DNA of 48,719 nucleotides from Betaproteobacteria bacterium. Its GTDB lineage: Bacteria > Pseudomonadota > Gammaproteobacteria > Burkholderiales > Burkholderiaceae_C. The notes below the pieces were generated by a model. It was not told where the DNA came from, ran no database searches, and saw nothing but the letters and a program-made list of their open reading frames with translations. How positions within the stretch are numbered: position 1 is the first letter of the stretch; the number at the start of each line of letters is the position of its first letter. Where the stretch lies: the NCBI GenBank assembly GCA_025358155.1, contig JANYKR010000184.1, positions 1 to 48,719 on the forward strand. Direction: 5' to 3'. The translations under genes and the position numbers were made by a program. Shown here one piece after another: positions 15,218 through 23,584 of the stretch.

Positions 15218-17823
15218 CGTGAAGGGGCTCCTGGCCCGTCAGGGTAAGCAACAATCGCACCACCAGTCGTCACGGCCAGTGCACCAGTCTCGGGCACAGT
15301 CCAATGCCAGTAGCGGCGACGCACATCACGGGTGCAACTCGCAGCGCCATCGTGCCACAGCCAGGCGCCGCAGCGGTCGCTGCGCACCACTTCAATGCCG
15401 CGGTCGGCATACCGCGCCATCACATCAGGCGCCGGATGGCCGTAGCGGCTGCGGTAGCCGGCTTGCACCACGGCGGTGCGTGGCGCCACCGCATCGAGAA
15501 ATTCAACGCTCGATGAGGTGCGGCTGCCGTGGTGGGGTACCAGCAACACGGTGCTGGCCAGCGGCGGGCCACTGCCCTCGCGCTGGCGCTGCAGCAGTGC
15601 AGCCTCTTGCGGCGCCTCAATGTCGCCGGTCAGCAGCGCGCTGCGGCCCTGGCTGTCGGCGATGCGCAGCACGCAGCTCAGCGCATTGCTCTTGCGCGCG
15701 GCTGCATGCTCTGCAGGAGTGGGGTGCAGCCACTCGAATGACACGCCGTCCCACTCCCAGCGCTGTCCGGCATCGCAGCGCGAATTCGGCAGCCGCAGCC
15801 GGTCGGCCTGAAGCAGCAGCGCATGGCCCGGCTCCAGTGAACTCTGCAGCGCCGCCACCGACGTGCCCGCCAGCAGGCTGGCAGCGCCACCGACATGGTC
15901 GTTGTCGCGGTGGCTGATCACCAGCAGATCGACCCGCCGCTCGCCCCTGGCCTGCAGCAGCGGCAACAGCACCCGCAGTCCGGCATCGTTGTCGCGGCTG
16001 TACTGCGGGCCGGTGTCATAGACCAGCAAATGGCGCTGGGTTCGCACCAGCACGGCCGTGCCCTGGCCGATGTCAGCCGCCAACAGATCAAACGCGCCAG
16101 CGGCCGGCCGCAACACCGGCGGCCACAACAAGGGCAAGACCAGGGGCAGCGCCAGCCCGCGCAGTGCCCAGGGTACGGGCAGCAAGCCGAGCACAGCACC
16201 CAGCAACCCGGCGGCCACCGCCCAGGCCGGTGCTGCTGGCGCCGGATAGACCGCGCCCGGCCACTGCGCCAGCCCTGCCAGGCCCCAGACTCCTGCCTGC
16301 ACCAGCGCGGCGGCCAGCGTCCAGGCCAGCGGTACCAGCATACCGAGCAGGGCCAGCGGCGTGATCACCAGCGTGACCAACGGTATCGCGATCAAGTTGG
16401 CCAGCCCCCCGACCACGCTGAGTTGCTGAAAGAACACCAGCGAGAGGGGTGCCAGTCCCAGCGTGGCCACGACCTGGCTGTGCAGGTGCCCGCGCAGGTG
16501 CGCTCGCCATCGACCCACCGCCGTGCTCGGGCCAACCACCGTGCCCGGGCCGGGCGTGGCCGTTTGCGGCGCGGCGGATTGCAGCGCGGCTGGCGCCGCG
16601 GCGTCGCCCGGCCCCGACACCATCAGCAAGCCCACAGCGGTGAACGACAGCCAGAACCCAGGCTGCAGCAAAGCCCAGGGGTCAAACAGCGTGACCGCCA
16701 CGGCCGCTGCCAGCAGCACCAGCGGCCAGGGCCAGCGCTGTCCCACACTGCGCAGCATGCCAGTGGTGACCAGCATGATCACGGTGCGTTGCGCCGGCAC
16801 ACCCCAGCCGGCCAGCATGGCGTAGGCGATGGCCAGTGCCAAGCCCAGCCAGCGGCCGGCCATCGGCGCCGGCAGCCAAAGCATCAACCGGTTGCTGCGC
16901 CGCCACAGCCGGGCCGCCAGCAAGCCGGCAGCCCACGCAAACATCGTCACATGGACCCCGCTGATGGACACCAAATGCGCTACCCCGGTCTTGCGGAAGA
17001 GGTCCCAATCCTCGCGCTCGATCGCCGCCTGGTCGCCCACCGCCAGCGCGGCCAGCACGCCGGCGGCACGCGGGTCGCTCACCTGGCGCAGGATGGCATC
17101 CCGCACGGCCTCGCGCAGCCGCTCCACCGGGTGGCTGACACCTCGATCCAGCAACTCGGCGCTCGCGCCGCCCTGCACTACCCGCACGTAGCCAGTGGCG
17201 CCTATGCCTTGCTCGAACCACATCAGCTCCACATCAAACCCATCCGGGTTGAGCGAGCCATGCGGCTGCTTGAGTCGCAGCGGCAAGCGCCAGCGCTGGC
17301 CCGCGCGCAGTGCGCTGCGGGCGTCGGCCAGCACCGCCTCGTCGTTGAAGTTGTTGTACCAGCCGAGCGACAGCAAGGCGGGCAACTTCAGCGGCACGGC
17401 CGCTGCGTCCGGCCTCATGCCCAGCCGCTCGGCCCGCTCCACCTCAAACTGAAAGCGCAGGCCTGCGGGCCCGTGTTGGGGCAGGCTGGCCACCACGCCG
17501 GTGACCAGCAGGTTCTGGCCCTCCAGCGCGGGCGCCAGGCGATCGGCCAGGCGTGCACCCGCACGCAGTGCCGTGGAGGCCATCGCCAGTCCAAACGCGG
17601 CGGCCATCAAAATGGCGATGTGCCGCCAGGCTGGCCAGCGCCAGGCCAGCAGCAGCACGGCGCCGCAGGCCGCCAGCAACCCGGCATCGGCCGCCGGCGG
17701 CCACAGCACCTGCTGTTGCAAATTGCAGCCCAGACCGGCCAGCCAGGCCAGCGCACACAGTGCCGCCCGCCACCCGGGGTCGAGCTTGCTTGCTGAGCCG
17801 CTCTGCTGGGCGCGTGCCGACAT
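15214..17823 (-). CDS. comEC: DNA internalization-related competence protein ComEC/Rec2
   Basis: An 869-residue inner-membrane protein with the full ComEC layout. An N-terminal membrane segment and OB-like DUF4131 region cover about residues 1-200. The Competence domain (about 235-530, multiple helices) opens with LAVGDQAAIEREDWDLFRKTGVAHL and HLVSISGVHVTMFAW. A C-terminal metallo-beta-lactamase-like domain (about 580-830) has SHRDNDHVGG, LTGDIEAPQE and LVPHHGSRTSSS. It is thought to form the channel that moves single-stranded DNA into the cytoplasm during transformation, with the lactamase domain degrading one strand. It ends in a 4-base overlap with the ATP-grasp gene, an unusual partner. 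The divergent ridA-like gene starts 142 bases away, so both promoters probably lie in 17824-17965. Confidence 0.92.
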   Translation of the reverse strand: MSARAQQSGSASKLDPGWRAALCALAWLAGLGCNLQQQVLWPPAADAGLLAACGAVLLLAWRWPAWRHIAILMAAAFGLAMASTALRAGARLADRLAPALEGQNLLVTGVVASLPQHGPAGLRFQFEVERAERLGMRPDAAAVPLKLPALLSLGWYNNFNDEAVLADARSALRAGQRWRLPLRLKQPHGSLNPDGFDVELMWFEQGIGATGYVRVVQGGASAELLDRGVSHPVERLREAVRDAILRQVSDPRAAGVLAALAVGDQAAIEREDWDLFRKTGVAHLVSISGVHVTMFAWAAGLLAARLWRRSNRLMLWLPAPMAGRWLGLALAIAYAMLAGWGVPAQRTVIMLVTTGMLRSVGQRWPWPLVLLAAAVAVTLFDPWALLQPGFWLSFTAVGLLMVSGPGDAAAPAALQSAAPQTATPGPGTVVGPSTAVGRWRAHLRGHLHSQVVATLGLAPLSLVFFQQLSVVGGLANLIAIPLVTLVITPLALLGMLVPLAWTLAAALVQAGVWGLAGLAQWPGAVYPAPAAPAWAVAAGLLGAVLGLLPVPWALRGLALPLVLPLLWPPVLRPAAGAFDLLAADIGQGTAVLVRTQRHLLVYDTGPQYSRDNDAGLRVLLPLLQARGERRVDLLVISHRDNDHVGGAASLLAGTSVAALQSSLEPGHALLLQADRLRLPNSRCDAGQRWEWDGVSFEWLHPTPAEHAAARKSNALSCVLRIADSQGRSALLTGDIEAPQEAALLQRQREGSGPPLASTVLLVPHHGSRTSSSVEFLDAVAPRTAVVQAGYRSRYGHPAPDVMARYADRGIEVVRSDRCGAWLWHDGAASCTRDVRRRYWHWTVPETGALAVTTGGAIVAYPDGPGAPSR

Positions 17824-17965
17824 CGCAGCAGTGTAGGATTACAGCGGCAGATGCTCAGTCCGGGCTTGCCATGATGTGTCGCCAGGCCCGGCCTGAGCTG
17901 CGCCTTGACCGCCCGGGCCCGTTCCTCCCGCCTCTGCCCTCCTCCTGATCCACACCACCACGCCC

Positions 17966-18421
17966 ATGACCGTCTACGCCAAACTCACGCAACTCGGCAT
18001 CAGCCTGCCTCCGGTGGCCGTGCCGGCCGCTGCCTATGTGCCGTTTGTGCGCAGCGGCAAGCTGGTGTTCTTGTCCGGCCACATTGCCAAGCAGGACGGC
18101 AAACCCTGGGTGGGTCAGCTCGGCCTGACGATGGCCACCGCTGAAGGCAAGGCCGCCGCCCGTGCTGTGGCAATCGACCTGATCGGCACCTTGCACGCCG
18201 CCGTGGGCGACCTGAACCAGGTGGTGCGCATCGTCAAGCTGATGAGCCTGGTCAACAGCACTGCCAGCTTCACCGAGCAGCACCTGGTGACCAACGGCGC
18301 GTCCGAGCTGTTGGGCGAGGTGTTTGGCGCGGCCGGTCCGCACGCCCGCAGTGCGTTTGGCGTGGCCCAGATCCCGATGGGCGCTTGTGTCGAGATCGAG
18401 CTGATCGCGGAAATTCTGTGA
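17966..18421 (+). CDS. RidA family (YjgF/UK114-like) protein
   Basis: A 151-residue protein of the RidA superfamily, of the subfamily that opens KLTQLGISLPP and ends with a short hydrophobic strand (VEIELIAEIL). FVRSGKLVFLSGHIAKQDGK and LVNSTASFTEQHLVTNGASELL are typical landmarks, and HARSAFGVAQIPMGA carries the conserved Arg of the active pocket. RidA proteins form trimers that hydrolyse reactive enamine/imine intermediates from PLP enzymes; members of this subgroup may have other roles. Its stop overlaps the GTG of dsbB (GTGA), so the two are coupled. No close PLP enzyme neighbour is present. Confidence 0.88.
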   Translation: MTVYAKLTQLGISLPPVAVPAAAYVPFVRSGKLVFLSGHIAKQDGKPWVGQLGLTMATAEGKAAARAVAIDLIGTLHAAVGDLNQVVRIVKLMSLVNSTASFTEQHLVTNGASELLGEVFGAAGPHARSAFGVAQIPMGACVEIELIAEIL

Positions 18422-18894
18422 GCTTGTCGGCTCGGGGCCTGCTGGCTTTGATGGCCGCCGCTGCGCTGCTGGCAGTGGGCGCAGCATTGCTCACCCAGCA
18501 TCTGGGCGGCATGCTGCCCTGCGCCTGGTGCGTGCTGCAGCGGCTGATCTTTCTGGCCATCGCCGCAGCAGCGGGGCTGGGCTTGTTGCTGCCCGGGCCA
18601 CTCGGCCGCCGCGTGGGTGCCGGGCTGGCACTGCTGCTGGCCGGCCTGGGCGTCGCCACCGCGCTGTGGCAGCACTTTGTGGCGGCGGCATCGGCGTCTT
18701 GCAACATGACGCTGGCCGACCGGGTGATGGGCGCCACCGGGCTGGACAGCCGGTTTCCCGAGGTGTTTGCCGCTTATGCCTCGTGTGCCGATGCCAAGGT
18801 CGATCTGGTCGGCGTGCCTTACGAATTCTGGAGCTTGGCGCTGTTCGCGCTGCTCGGCACGGCGGCCTGGCGCGTGCTGCGGCGGCCGGGCTGA
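18418..18894 (+). CDS. dsbB: Disulfide bond formation protein DsbB
   Basis: A 158-residue inner-membrane protein with four hydrophobic helices. Cys35 and Cys38 lie in LPCAWCVLQR, the quinone-linked CxxC of DsbB, and Cys95 (SCNM) and Cys123 (ASCAD) form the second periplasmic pair. GVPYEFWSLALF resembles the family's C-terminal helix. DsbB reoxidises DsbA and passes electrons to quinone. The start is GTG at 18418, overlapping the stop of the RidA-like gene; a longer frame from 18385 lies inside that gene and is rejected. The stop is embedded in a small hairpin shared with the convergent dioxygenase gene. Confidence 0.9.
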   Translation: MSLSARGLLALMAAAALLAVGAALLTQHLGGMLPCAWCVLQRLIFLAIAAAAGLGLLLPGPLGRRVGAGLALLLAGLGVATALWQHFVAAASASCNMTLADRVMGATGLDSRFPEVFAAYASCADAKVDLVGVPYEFWSLALFALLGTAAWRVLRRPG

Positions 18895-18904
18895 GGTCGC
18901 TCAG
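18891..18904. terminator. Small hairpin carrying the stop codons of two convergent genes
   Basis: CTGAG (18891-18895) and CTCAG (18900-18904) pair around GTCG, and one mismatch further out two more G-C pairs extend the stem. The TGA of dsbB (18892-18894) and the TGA of the convergent TauD-like gene (18901-18903) both lie in the stem. There is no T-run, so termination is only a possibility. Confidence 0.35.
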
Positions 18905-19743
18905 GCCTGCGGCTCACCCACCGTGATACGGTGCAACAGACGCCGGTGGCCGGCGTAGCCCCCGGTGGCGGCATGCACCAGGCAGCGGTTGTCCCACATC
19001 ACCAGCATGTCGGCTGACCAGGCATGGCGGTAGACAAACTCGGGGCGACCCAGGTGGGTAAACAACTCCGACAACACCGCCTTGGCCTCGTCGTCTGGCA
19101 GGCCGTCGAGCCCGATGGTGTAGCCAGGGCTGACAAACAGCGCCACCCGACCGGTTTCGGGATGGCGCCGCGCCACCGGCTGCAACTGGGTGGCCATGGC
19201 CGAATCATCAAACCGGATCGCCATCGACCGGCCCTGGTCCTGCTCACCGTAGCGGCCCTGGCGCGAATAGCCGCGCCGGGCCGAGTGCACCCCCTGCCGG
19301 TCTCGCAGCTGGGTTTGCAGCGCTGCCGGCAAGGCGTCCCAGGCGGCGTACTGGTTGGCGAACAAGGTGTCTCCGCCCAGCGGCGGGATGATGTTGCCAA
19401 ACAACAGCGTGGCCGCTGGCGGGCTGGCCAGAAAGCTCCAGTCGGAATGCCAGTTGTCGGCAAACAACGAACTGGTCTCGTCGGCCTCGCGCTTGACCTG
19501 AGCGACATGCGGATGGCCGGGAATGGCCTCGAAGTACGGATCAGGCCCGAACGGCCCCACCGTGGCGGCAAACCGCTCCAGGTCGTCCACCGACATCGCC
19601 TGGTCCGGAAAGCTCAACACCAGGTGCTGCAGCCAATGGCCGCGCAACTCGGCAATCTGGGCCGGCTGCAGGGGCTGGGTCAGGTCGATACCCCGAACAG
19701 TGGCGCCACAGGGCGCATCGGCGGGGGTGACTTGCAGGGTCAT
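18901..19743 (-). CDS. TauD/TfdA family Fe(II)/2-oxoglutarate dioxygenase
   Basis: A 280-residue enzyme of the TauD family. The iron triad is visible as His99 and Asp101 in DNWHSDW and His257 in RCLVHAAT, and the 2-oxoglutarate-binding Arg follows in the GHRR segment (267/268). These positions almost match TauD itself. The start is the ATG at 19743 with GGAG seven bases upstream; the frame extends 46 codons further without support. Such enzymes hydroxylate sulfonates, aryloxyacids, amino acids or other small acids using O2 and 2-oxoglutarate. No transporter for a sulfonate is nearby, so I do not name it tauD. It is convergent with dsbB. Confidence 0.87.
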   Translation of the reverse strand: MTLQVTPADAPCGATVRGIDLTQPLQPAQIAELRGHWLQHLVLSFPDQAMSVDDLERFAATVGPFGPDPYFEAIPGHPHVAQVKREADETSSLFADNWHSDWSFLASPPAATLLFGNIIPPLGGDTLFANQYAAWDALPAALQTQLRDRQGVHSARRGYSRQGRYGEQDQGRSMAIRFDDSAMATQLQPVARRHPETGRVALFVSPGYTIGLDGLPDDEAKAVLSELFTHLGRPEFVYRHAWSADMLVMWDNRCLVHAATGGYAGHRRLLHRITVGEPQA

Positions 19744-19967
19744 GAATGCTCCAGGTCGGGTGCACGCCAGGCCGGCGCCCGGGCAGTCTAGCCCGCAACC
19801 CGGGGCACGTGAGGCAGGGTTCAGCCCAACACCCGCTGCGCCGACTGGCGGTCTCTGCGGCCGAGACTGGTGGGCAGGCACGGCAGCCTCCTAGGGTCGG
19901 CACGGCTGCCAGCGGGTGCGCCGACGATCACAATCGCGGACACTTTGTTACCGAGAAAAACCCGCCG

Positions 19968-20588
19968 ATGATCACCGTCCACCACCTCAACGATTCACGC
20001 TCGCAGCGTGTGCTCTGGCTGCTTGAAGAACTGGGCCTGCCCTACGAGATCGAGCACTACGCCCGTGACGCCACCACCCGGCTGGCGCCGCCGGCCCTGA
20101 TGGCGGTGCACCCGCTGGGCAAGTCGCCGGTGCTGGAGGACGGCGGGCTGAAGGTCATCGAGTCGGGCGCGATCATTGACTACCTGATCCGCCAGCACGG
20201 CGGTGGCCGCTTGCAACCGGCCGCCGGCACAGCCGACTTCGAGGCCTACTCGCAATGGCTGCACTACGCCGAAGGCTCGGCGATGCTGCCTCTGATGCTC
20301 AAGCTCTACGTCGGCCGGCTGGGCGATGCCGGCGCGCCGCTGGCGCCGCGCATCAACAGCGAGCTGGCCAATCATCTGGGTTATGTCGAGCGCAGCCTGC
20401 AAGGCCGCGAATGGCTGGTGGGAGACGGCCTGAGCGGCGCCGATATCCAGATGAGTTTTGTCGGCGAGGCCGCACGCGGACTGCGCGCCAGCTACCCGGC
20501 GATGGATGCCTGGGTCAAACGCTTCCAGGCCCGGCCGGCCTACCAGCGTGCGCTGGAGCGCGGCGGGCCGTACAGCCTGGCCGGTTGA
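19968..20588 (+). CDS. Glutathione S-transferase family protein
   Basis: A 206-residue GST. The N-terminal thioredoxin fold begins MITVHHLNDSRSQRVLW, giving a candidate catalytic Ser at residue 10 or 12 (theta/beta-like). HPLGKSPVLEDGGLKVIESGAI holds the cis-Pro and the glutathione-binding ES pair. The C-terminal helical domain ends LSGADIQMSFVGE. Such proteins conjugate or reduce electrophiles with glutathione; the substrate is not visible. The ATG at 19968 follows a 224-base gap (19744-19967) that separates it from the divergent dioxygenase gene and must hold both promoters. It ends before a strong hairpin shared with korB. Confidence 0.88.
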   Translation: MITVHHLNDSRSQRVLWLLEELGLPYEIEHYARDATTRLAPPALMAVHPLGKSPVLEDGGLKVIESGAIIDYLIRQHGGGRLQPAAGTADFEAYSQWLHYAEGSAMLPLMLKLYVGRLGDAGAPLAPRINSELANHLGYVERSLQGREWLVGDGLSGADIQMSFVGEAARGLRASYPAMDAWVKRFQARPAYQRALERGGPYSLAG

Positions 20589-20602
20589 CACAGCAGCCCT
20601 GA

Positions 20603-20624
20603 CCTGGCGCCGGCTGGCGCCAGG
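20603..20624. terminator. Bidirectional hairpin between the GST gene and korB
   Basis: CCTGGCGCC (20603-20611) and GGCGCCAGG (20616-20624) are a perfect 9-bp stem with a 4-base loop, sitting in the 43 bases between the convergent stop codons. Because the stem is symmetrical it could end transcription from both sides. No clear T-run follows on either side. Confidence 0.6.
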
Positions 20625-20631
20625 CGCTGGA

Positions 20632-21687
20632 CTAGCGCAGCGAGGCGTTGAGCTGCGCCAGCGCCGCCTGACCCGGGCACAAATCGACCTCATTGAGGCT
20701 GTTGAGCGGCTTGGCCACCGTATTCAGCCCGGCATGCAGATCAGAGGCTTCGGGGTCGATGTAGAGCAGGCCGGTGGCGATCTCGCCGCGGGCCTGGTGC
20801 GCCATCACCTGGTTCATTGCGCCGATGCGGTCGGTCGGGTCGTAGTCGGCCTGCAGCCGGCGCAGCCGCATCACGCTGCCGTCGTGTTGGGGCAAGCTGA
20901 TGACCTCGCCAAAACCCACATCAGCCGTGACGGGTGAAGCCAGGTCGATGAAGTCGATCCGGCTCACGGCCTCGTTGTGCTCGCGCACGTAGTCGTAGCT
21001 GCGGGTGCTTCCAGCGTGGTTGTTGAAGGCCACGCAGGGGCTGATGACATCGATGAAGGCCGCACCGCCATGGCGGATCGCGCCCTCGATCAACGGCACC
21101 AGCTGGCCCTTGTCGCCCGAGAAACCCCGCGCCACGTAGGTGGCACCGAGCTGCAGCGCCATGCCCACCAGGTCGACCGGCGAGTCGGGGTTGACCACGC
21201 CCTTTTTGCTCTTGCTGCCCCGGTCGGCAGTGGCTGAGAACTGGCCCTTCGTCAGGCCGTAGACGCCGTTGTTTTCGACGATGTAGACCATGCGCACCGC
21301 GCGCCGCATCGCGTGGGCAAACTGGCCGATGCCGATGGAGGCTGAATCGCCGTCGCCCGACACGCCCAGGTACAGCAGCTCGCGGTTGGCCAGGTTGGCG
21401 CCGGTCAGCACGCTGGGCATGCGGCCGTGCACGGTGTTGAAGCCGTGGCTGGCGCCCAGAAAGTAGTCGGGCGTCTTGCTGGAGCAGCCGATGCCCGAGA
21501 GCTTGGCGACGCGGTGCGGCGCGATGTCGAGCTGCCAGCAAGCCTGCACGATGGCTGCCGAGATCGAGTCGTGGCCACAGCCGGCACACAGCGTGCTGAT
21601 CTTGCCCTCGTAGTCGCGTCGGGTGTAGCCGACCTTGTTGCGGACCAGCGTGGGATGGTGCAGCTTGGGTTTTGTGAGGTAGGTCAT
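20632..21687 (-). CDS. korB: 2-oxoacid:acceptor oxidoreductase, beta (TPP-binding) subunit
   Basis: A 351-residue beta subunit. The conserved CAGCGHD opening, GIGCSSK, SGDGDSASIG (TPP/Mg binding) and ENNGVYGLTKGQ are all present, and ISPCVAFNN near residue 215 supplies another likely cluster cysteine. With the fused gamma-alpha subunit just upstream it oxidatively decarboxylates a 2-oxoacid, most likely 2-oxoglutarate, to the acyl-CoA and passes electrons to an iron-sulfur carrier. It is longer than many archaeal beta subunits by a C-terminal extension of about 60 residues. It is the last gene of a minus-strand trio. The assignment to 2-oxoglutarate rather than another 2-oxoacid is an inference from subunit layout. 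Confidence 0.85.
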   Translation of the reverse strand: MTYLTKPKLHHPTLVRNKVGYTRRDYEGKISTLCAGCGHDSISAAIVQACWQLDIAPHRVAKLSGIGCSSKTPDYFLGASHGFNTVHGRMPSVLTGANLANRELLYLGVSGDGDSASIGIGQFAHAMRRAVRMVYIVENNGVYGLTKGQFSATADRGSKSKKGVVNPDSPVDLVGMALQLGATYVARGFSGDKGQLVPLIEGAIRHGGAAFIDVISPCVAFNNHAGSTRSYDYVREHNEAVSRIDFIDLASPVTADVGFGEVISLPQHDGSVMRLRRLQADYDPTDRIGAMNQVMAHQARGEIATGLLYIDPEASDLHAGLNTVAKPLNSLNEVDLCPGQAALAQLNASLR

Positions 21688-21712
21688 GCGAGAGGTTCAG
21701 GTAGCAACTCAA

Positions 21713-21732
21713 ATCAACTCGGATCAACTCGG
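21713..21732. repeat. Ten-base tandem repeat in the korA-korB gap
   Basis: ATCAACTCGG occurs twice in tandem (21713-21722, 21723-21732), with a third degenerate copy just before it, within the 46 bases between korA and korB. No strong Shine-Dalgarno for korB is visible here, so the repeat lies in the korB translation-initiation region. Confidence 0.6.
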
Positions 21733-21733
21733 G

Positions 21734-23584
21734 TCAGACGACGCGCTCACGGCGCGGTGCCACAGCCAAGGCGTGAACGTGGGTCGTGATTGCCCGAGTG
21801 ATGAAACGCGCGGTGATCGGCGTGCCGTCGTAGTGCAGTACCTTGGTCAGCCAGGCCGGGTCGATCTCCAGCTCGTTGATCAGCAGGGTGCGCATCTGGG
21901 CGTCGCGGTTCTGCTCGACCACAAACACATGGTCGTGCGCCGAAATGAAGTCGAGCACGCTGGCCGCGAACGGAAACGCCCGCAGCCGCATCGCGTCGAG
22001 ATGGATACCCGACTCGGCCAGCGCCTCCAGCGCCTCGTCCATCGCCGGTGAGGTCGAGCCAAAGTACAACACGCCCAGGCGCGTCTTCTTGGCGGCCTTG
22101 TGCAGCACCGGCTGCGGCACCAGGTCGGCTGCGGTGGCAAACTTCTTGAGCAGGCGCTTGACGTTGTAGGTGTAGTCGTCACCGGTCTCGCTGTAGCGGG
22201 CGTAGGGGTCGCGGGTGGTGCCACGGGTAAAAAACGCGCCCAGTGTCGGGTGGGTGCCGGGCAACGTGCGCCAGGGGATGCCGTCGCCGTCCACATCCTT
22301 GTAGCGGCCAAAGTCCTTGCCCGACTCAAGCTCGGCCGCCGTCATCACCTTGCCCCGGTCGTAGCGTTTTTCGTCATCCCATTTCAGGGGCTCGCACAGG
22401 CGCTGGTTCATGCCGATGTCCAGGTCGGTCATCACAAACACCGGCGTTTGCAGCCGGTCGGCCAGGTCGAGTGCGGTGGCGGCGTGCTCGAAGCATTCGG
22501 CCGGGTCTTGCGGCAGCAGCATCACGTGCTTGGTGTCGCCGTGCGAGGCGTAGGCGCAGCTGATCAAGTCGGCTTGCTGGGTACGGGTGGGCATGCCGGT
22601 GGATGGCCCGCCGCGCTGCACGTTGATGATGGTCAGCGGGATCTCGGCAAAGTAGGCCAGGCCGATGAACTCGGTCATCAGCGACACCCCTGGCCCTGAG
22701 GTGGCGGTAAATGCCCGCGCGCCGTTCCAGCCGGCGCCGGTGATCATGCCGATCGAGGCGATCTCGTCCTCGGCCTGCACGATCGCAAACTTGTGTGCAC
22801 CGGTCTCAGTGTCGAGCCGGTACTTGCGGCAGTACTTGTCAAACGCCTCGGCCACCGACGACGAGGGCGTGATCGGGTACCAGGCGCAAACGGTGGCGCC
22901 GCCGTAAACGCAGCCCAGGGCCGCCGCCGCATTGCCCTCGACAAAGATGCGGTCGCCGACCTGGTTGGACTTCTTGACCCGCAGGCCCATCTTGGGCGAC
23001 TTGGGCGGCATCAGGTGGTCGCGCGCAAAACTGCGGCCGGCCTGCAGCGCCCGCACGTTGGATTCGAGCAGGCGTTCCTTGCCGCGGTATTGCTCGCCAA
23101 ACAGGCTCTCGATCACGTCGGACGCAATGTCCATCAACTGCGACAACGCGCCCAGCACCATGATGTTCTTGAACAGCTGGCGCTGGCGCGAGTCTTCGTA
23201 GGTGGCATTGCAGATGGCGGTGACCGGCATGCCGATGACCGAAATGTCGTCCCTGAAAGCCTCGGGCGGCAGCGGCTTGGTGCTGTCGTAGAACAGGTAG
23301 CCGCCGGGCTCGACCTCGGCCACGTCGGCGGCCCAGGTTTGCGGGTTCATCGCCACCATCATGTCGATGCCACCGCGCCGGCCCAGCCAGCCGCGCTCGC
23401 TCACCCGCACCTCGTACCAGGTCGGCAGGCCCTGGATGTTGCTCGGAAAGATGTTGCGCGGGCTGACCGGCACGCCCATGCGCAGGATGGCCTTGGCAAA
23501 CAACTCGTTGGCCGAGGCCGAGCCCGAGCCGTTGACGTTGGCAAACTTGACGACAAAGTCGTTGACTGCTTCGATGCGCTTCAT
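21734..23584 (-). CDS. korA: 2-oxoacid:acceptor oxidoreductase, fused gamma-alpha subunit
   Basis: A 616-residue protein starting at the ATG at 23584, which overlaps the stop of the FAD/Fe-S gene (ATGA). Residues 1-190 are the gamma (catalytic-domain, CoA-side) module, with NGSGSASANELFAKAILRMG. From about residue 215 comes the alpha module, opening with NAAAALGCVYGG and YPITPSSSVAEAF, followed by EDEIASIGMITGAGWNGAR and SGPGVSLMTEFIG. This is the usual bacterial fused KorA layout. It works with the beta subunit to convert a 2-oxoacid plus CoA to acyl-CoA, CO2 and reduced carrier. The trio order (FAD/Fe-S, gamma-alpha, beta) fits an NAD(P)-linked 2-oxoglutarate oxidoreductase. Confidence 0.87.
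   Translation of the reverse strand: MKRIEAVNDFVVKFANVNGSGSASANELFAKAILRMGVPVSPRNIFPSNIQGLPTWYEVRVSERGWLGRRGGIDMMVAMNPQTWAADVAEVEPGGYLFYDSTKPLPPEAFRDDISVIGMPVTAICNATYEDSRQRQLFKNIMVLGALSQLMDIASDVIESLFGEQYRGKERLLESNVRALQAGRSFARDHLMPPKSPKMGLRVKKSNQVGDRIFVEGNAAAALGCVYGGATVCAWYPITPSSSVAEAFDKYCRKYRLDTETGAHKFAIVQAEDEIASIGMITGAGWNGARAFTATSGPGVSLMTEFIGLAYFAEIPLTIINVQRGGPSTGMPTRTQQADLISCAYASHGDTKHVMLLPQDPAECFEHAATALDLADRLQTPVFVMTDLDIGMNQRLCEPLKWDDEKRYDRGKVMTAAELESGKDFGRYKDVDGDGIPWRTLPGTHPTLGAFFTRGTTRDPYARYSETGDDYTYNVKRLLKKFATAADLVPQPVLHKAAKKTRLGVLYFGSTSPAMDEALEALAESGIHLDAMRLRAFPFAASVLDFISAHDHVFVVEQNRDAQMRTLLINELEIDPAWLTKVLHYDGTPITARFITRAITTHVHALAVAPRRERVV

Noticed and set aside
15895-17796. 633-codon plus-strand frame opposite comEC
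   Set aside because: Composition is Gln/Arg/His-rich with no recognisable domain, and it lies wholly antisense to ComEC with clear motifs.
18901-19743. Naming the dioxygenase tauD
   Set aside because: The iron and 2-oxoglutarate residues fit the family, but no taurine transporter or sulfonate genes lie nearby, and the family has many substrates.
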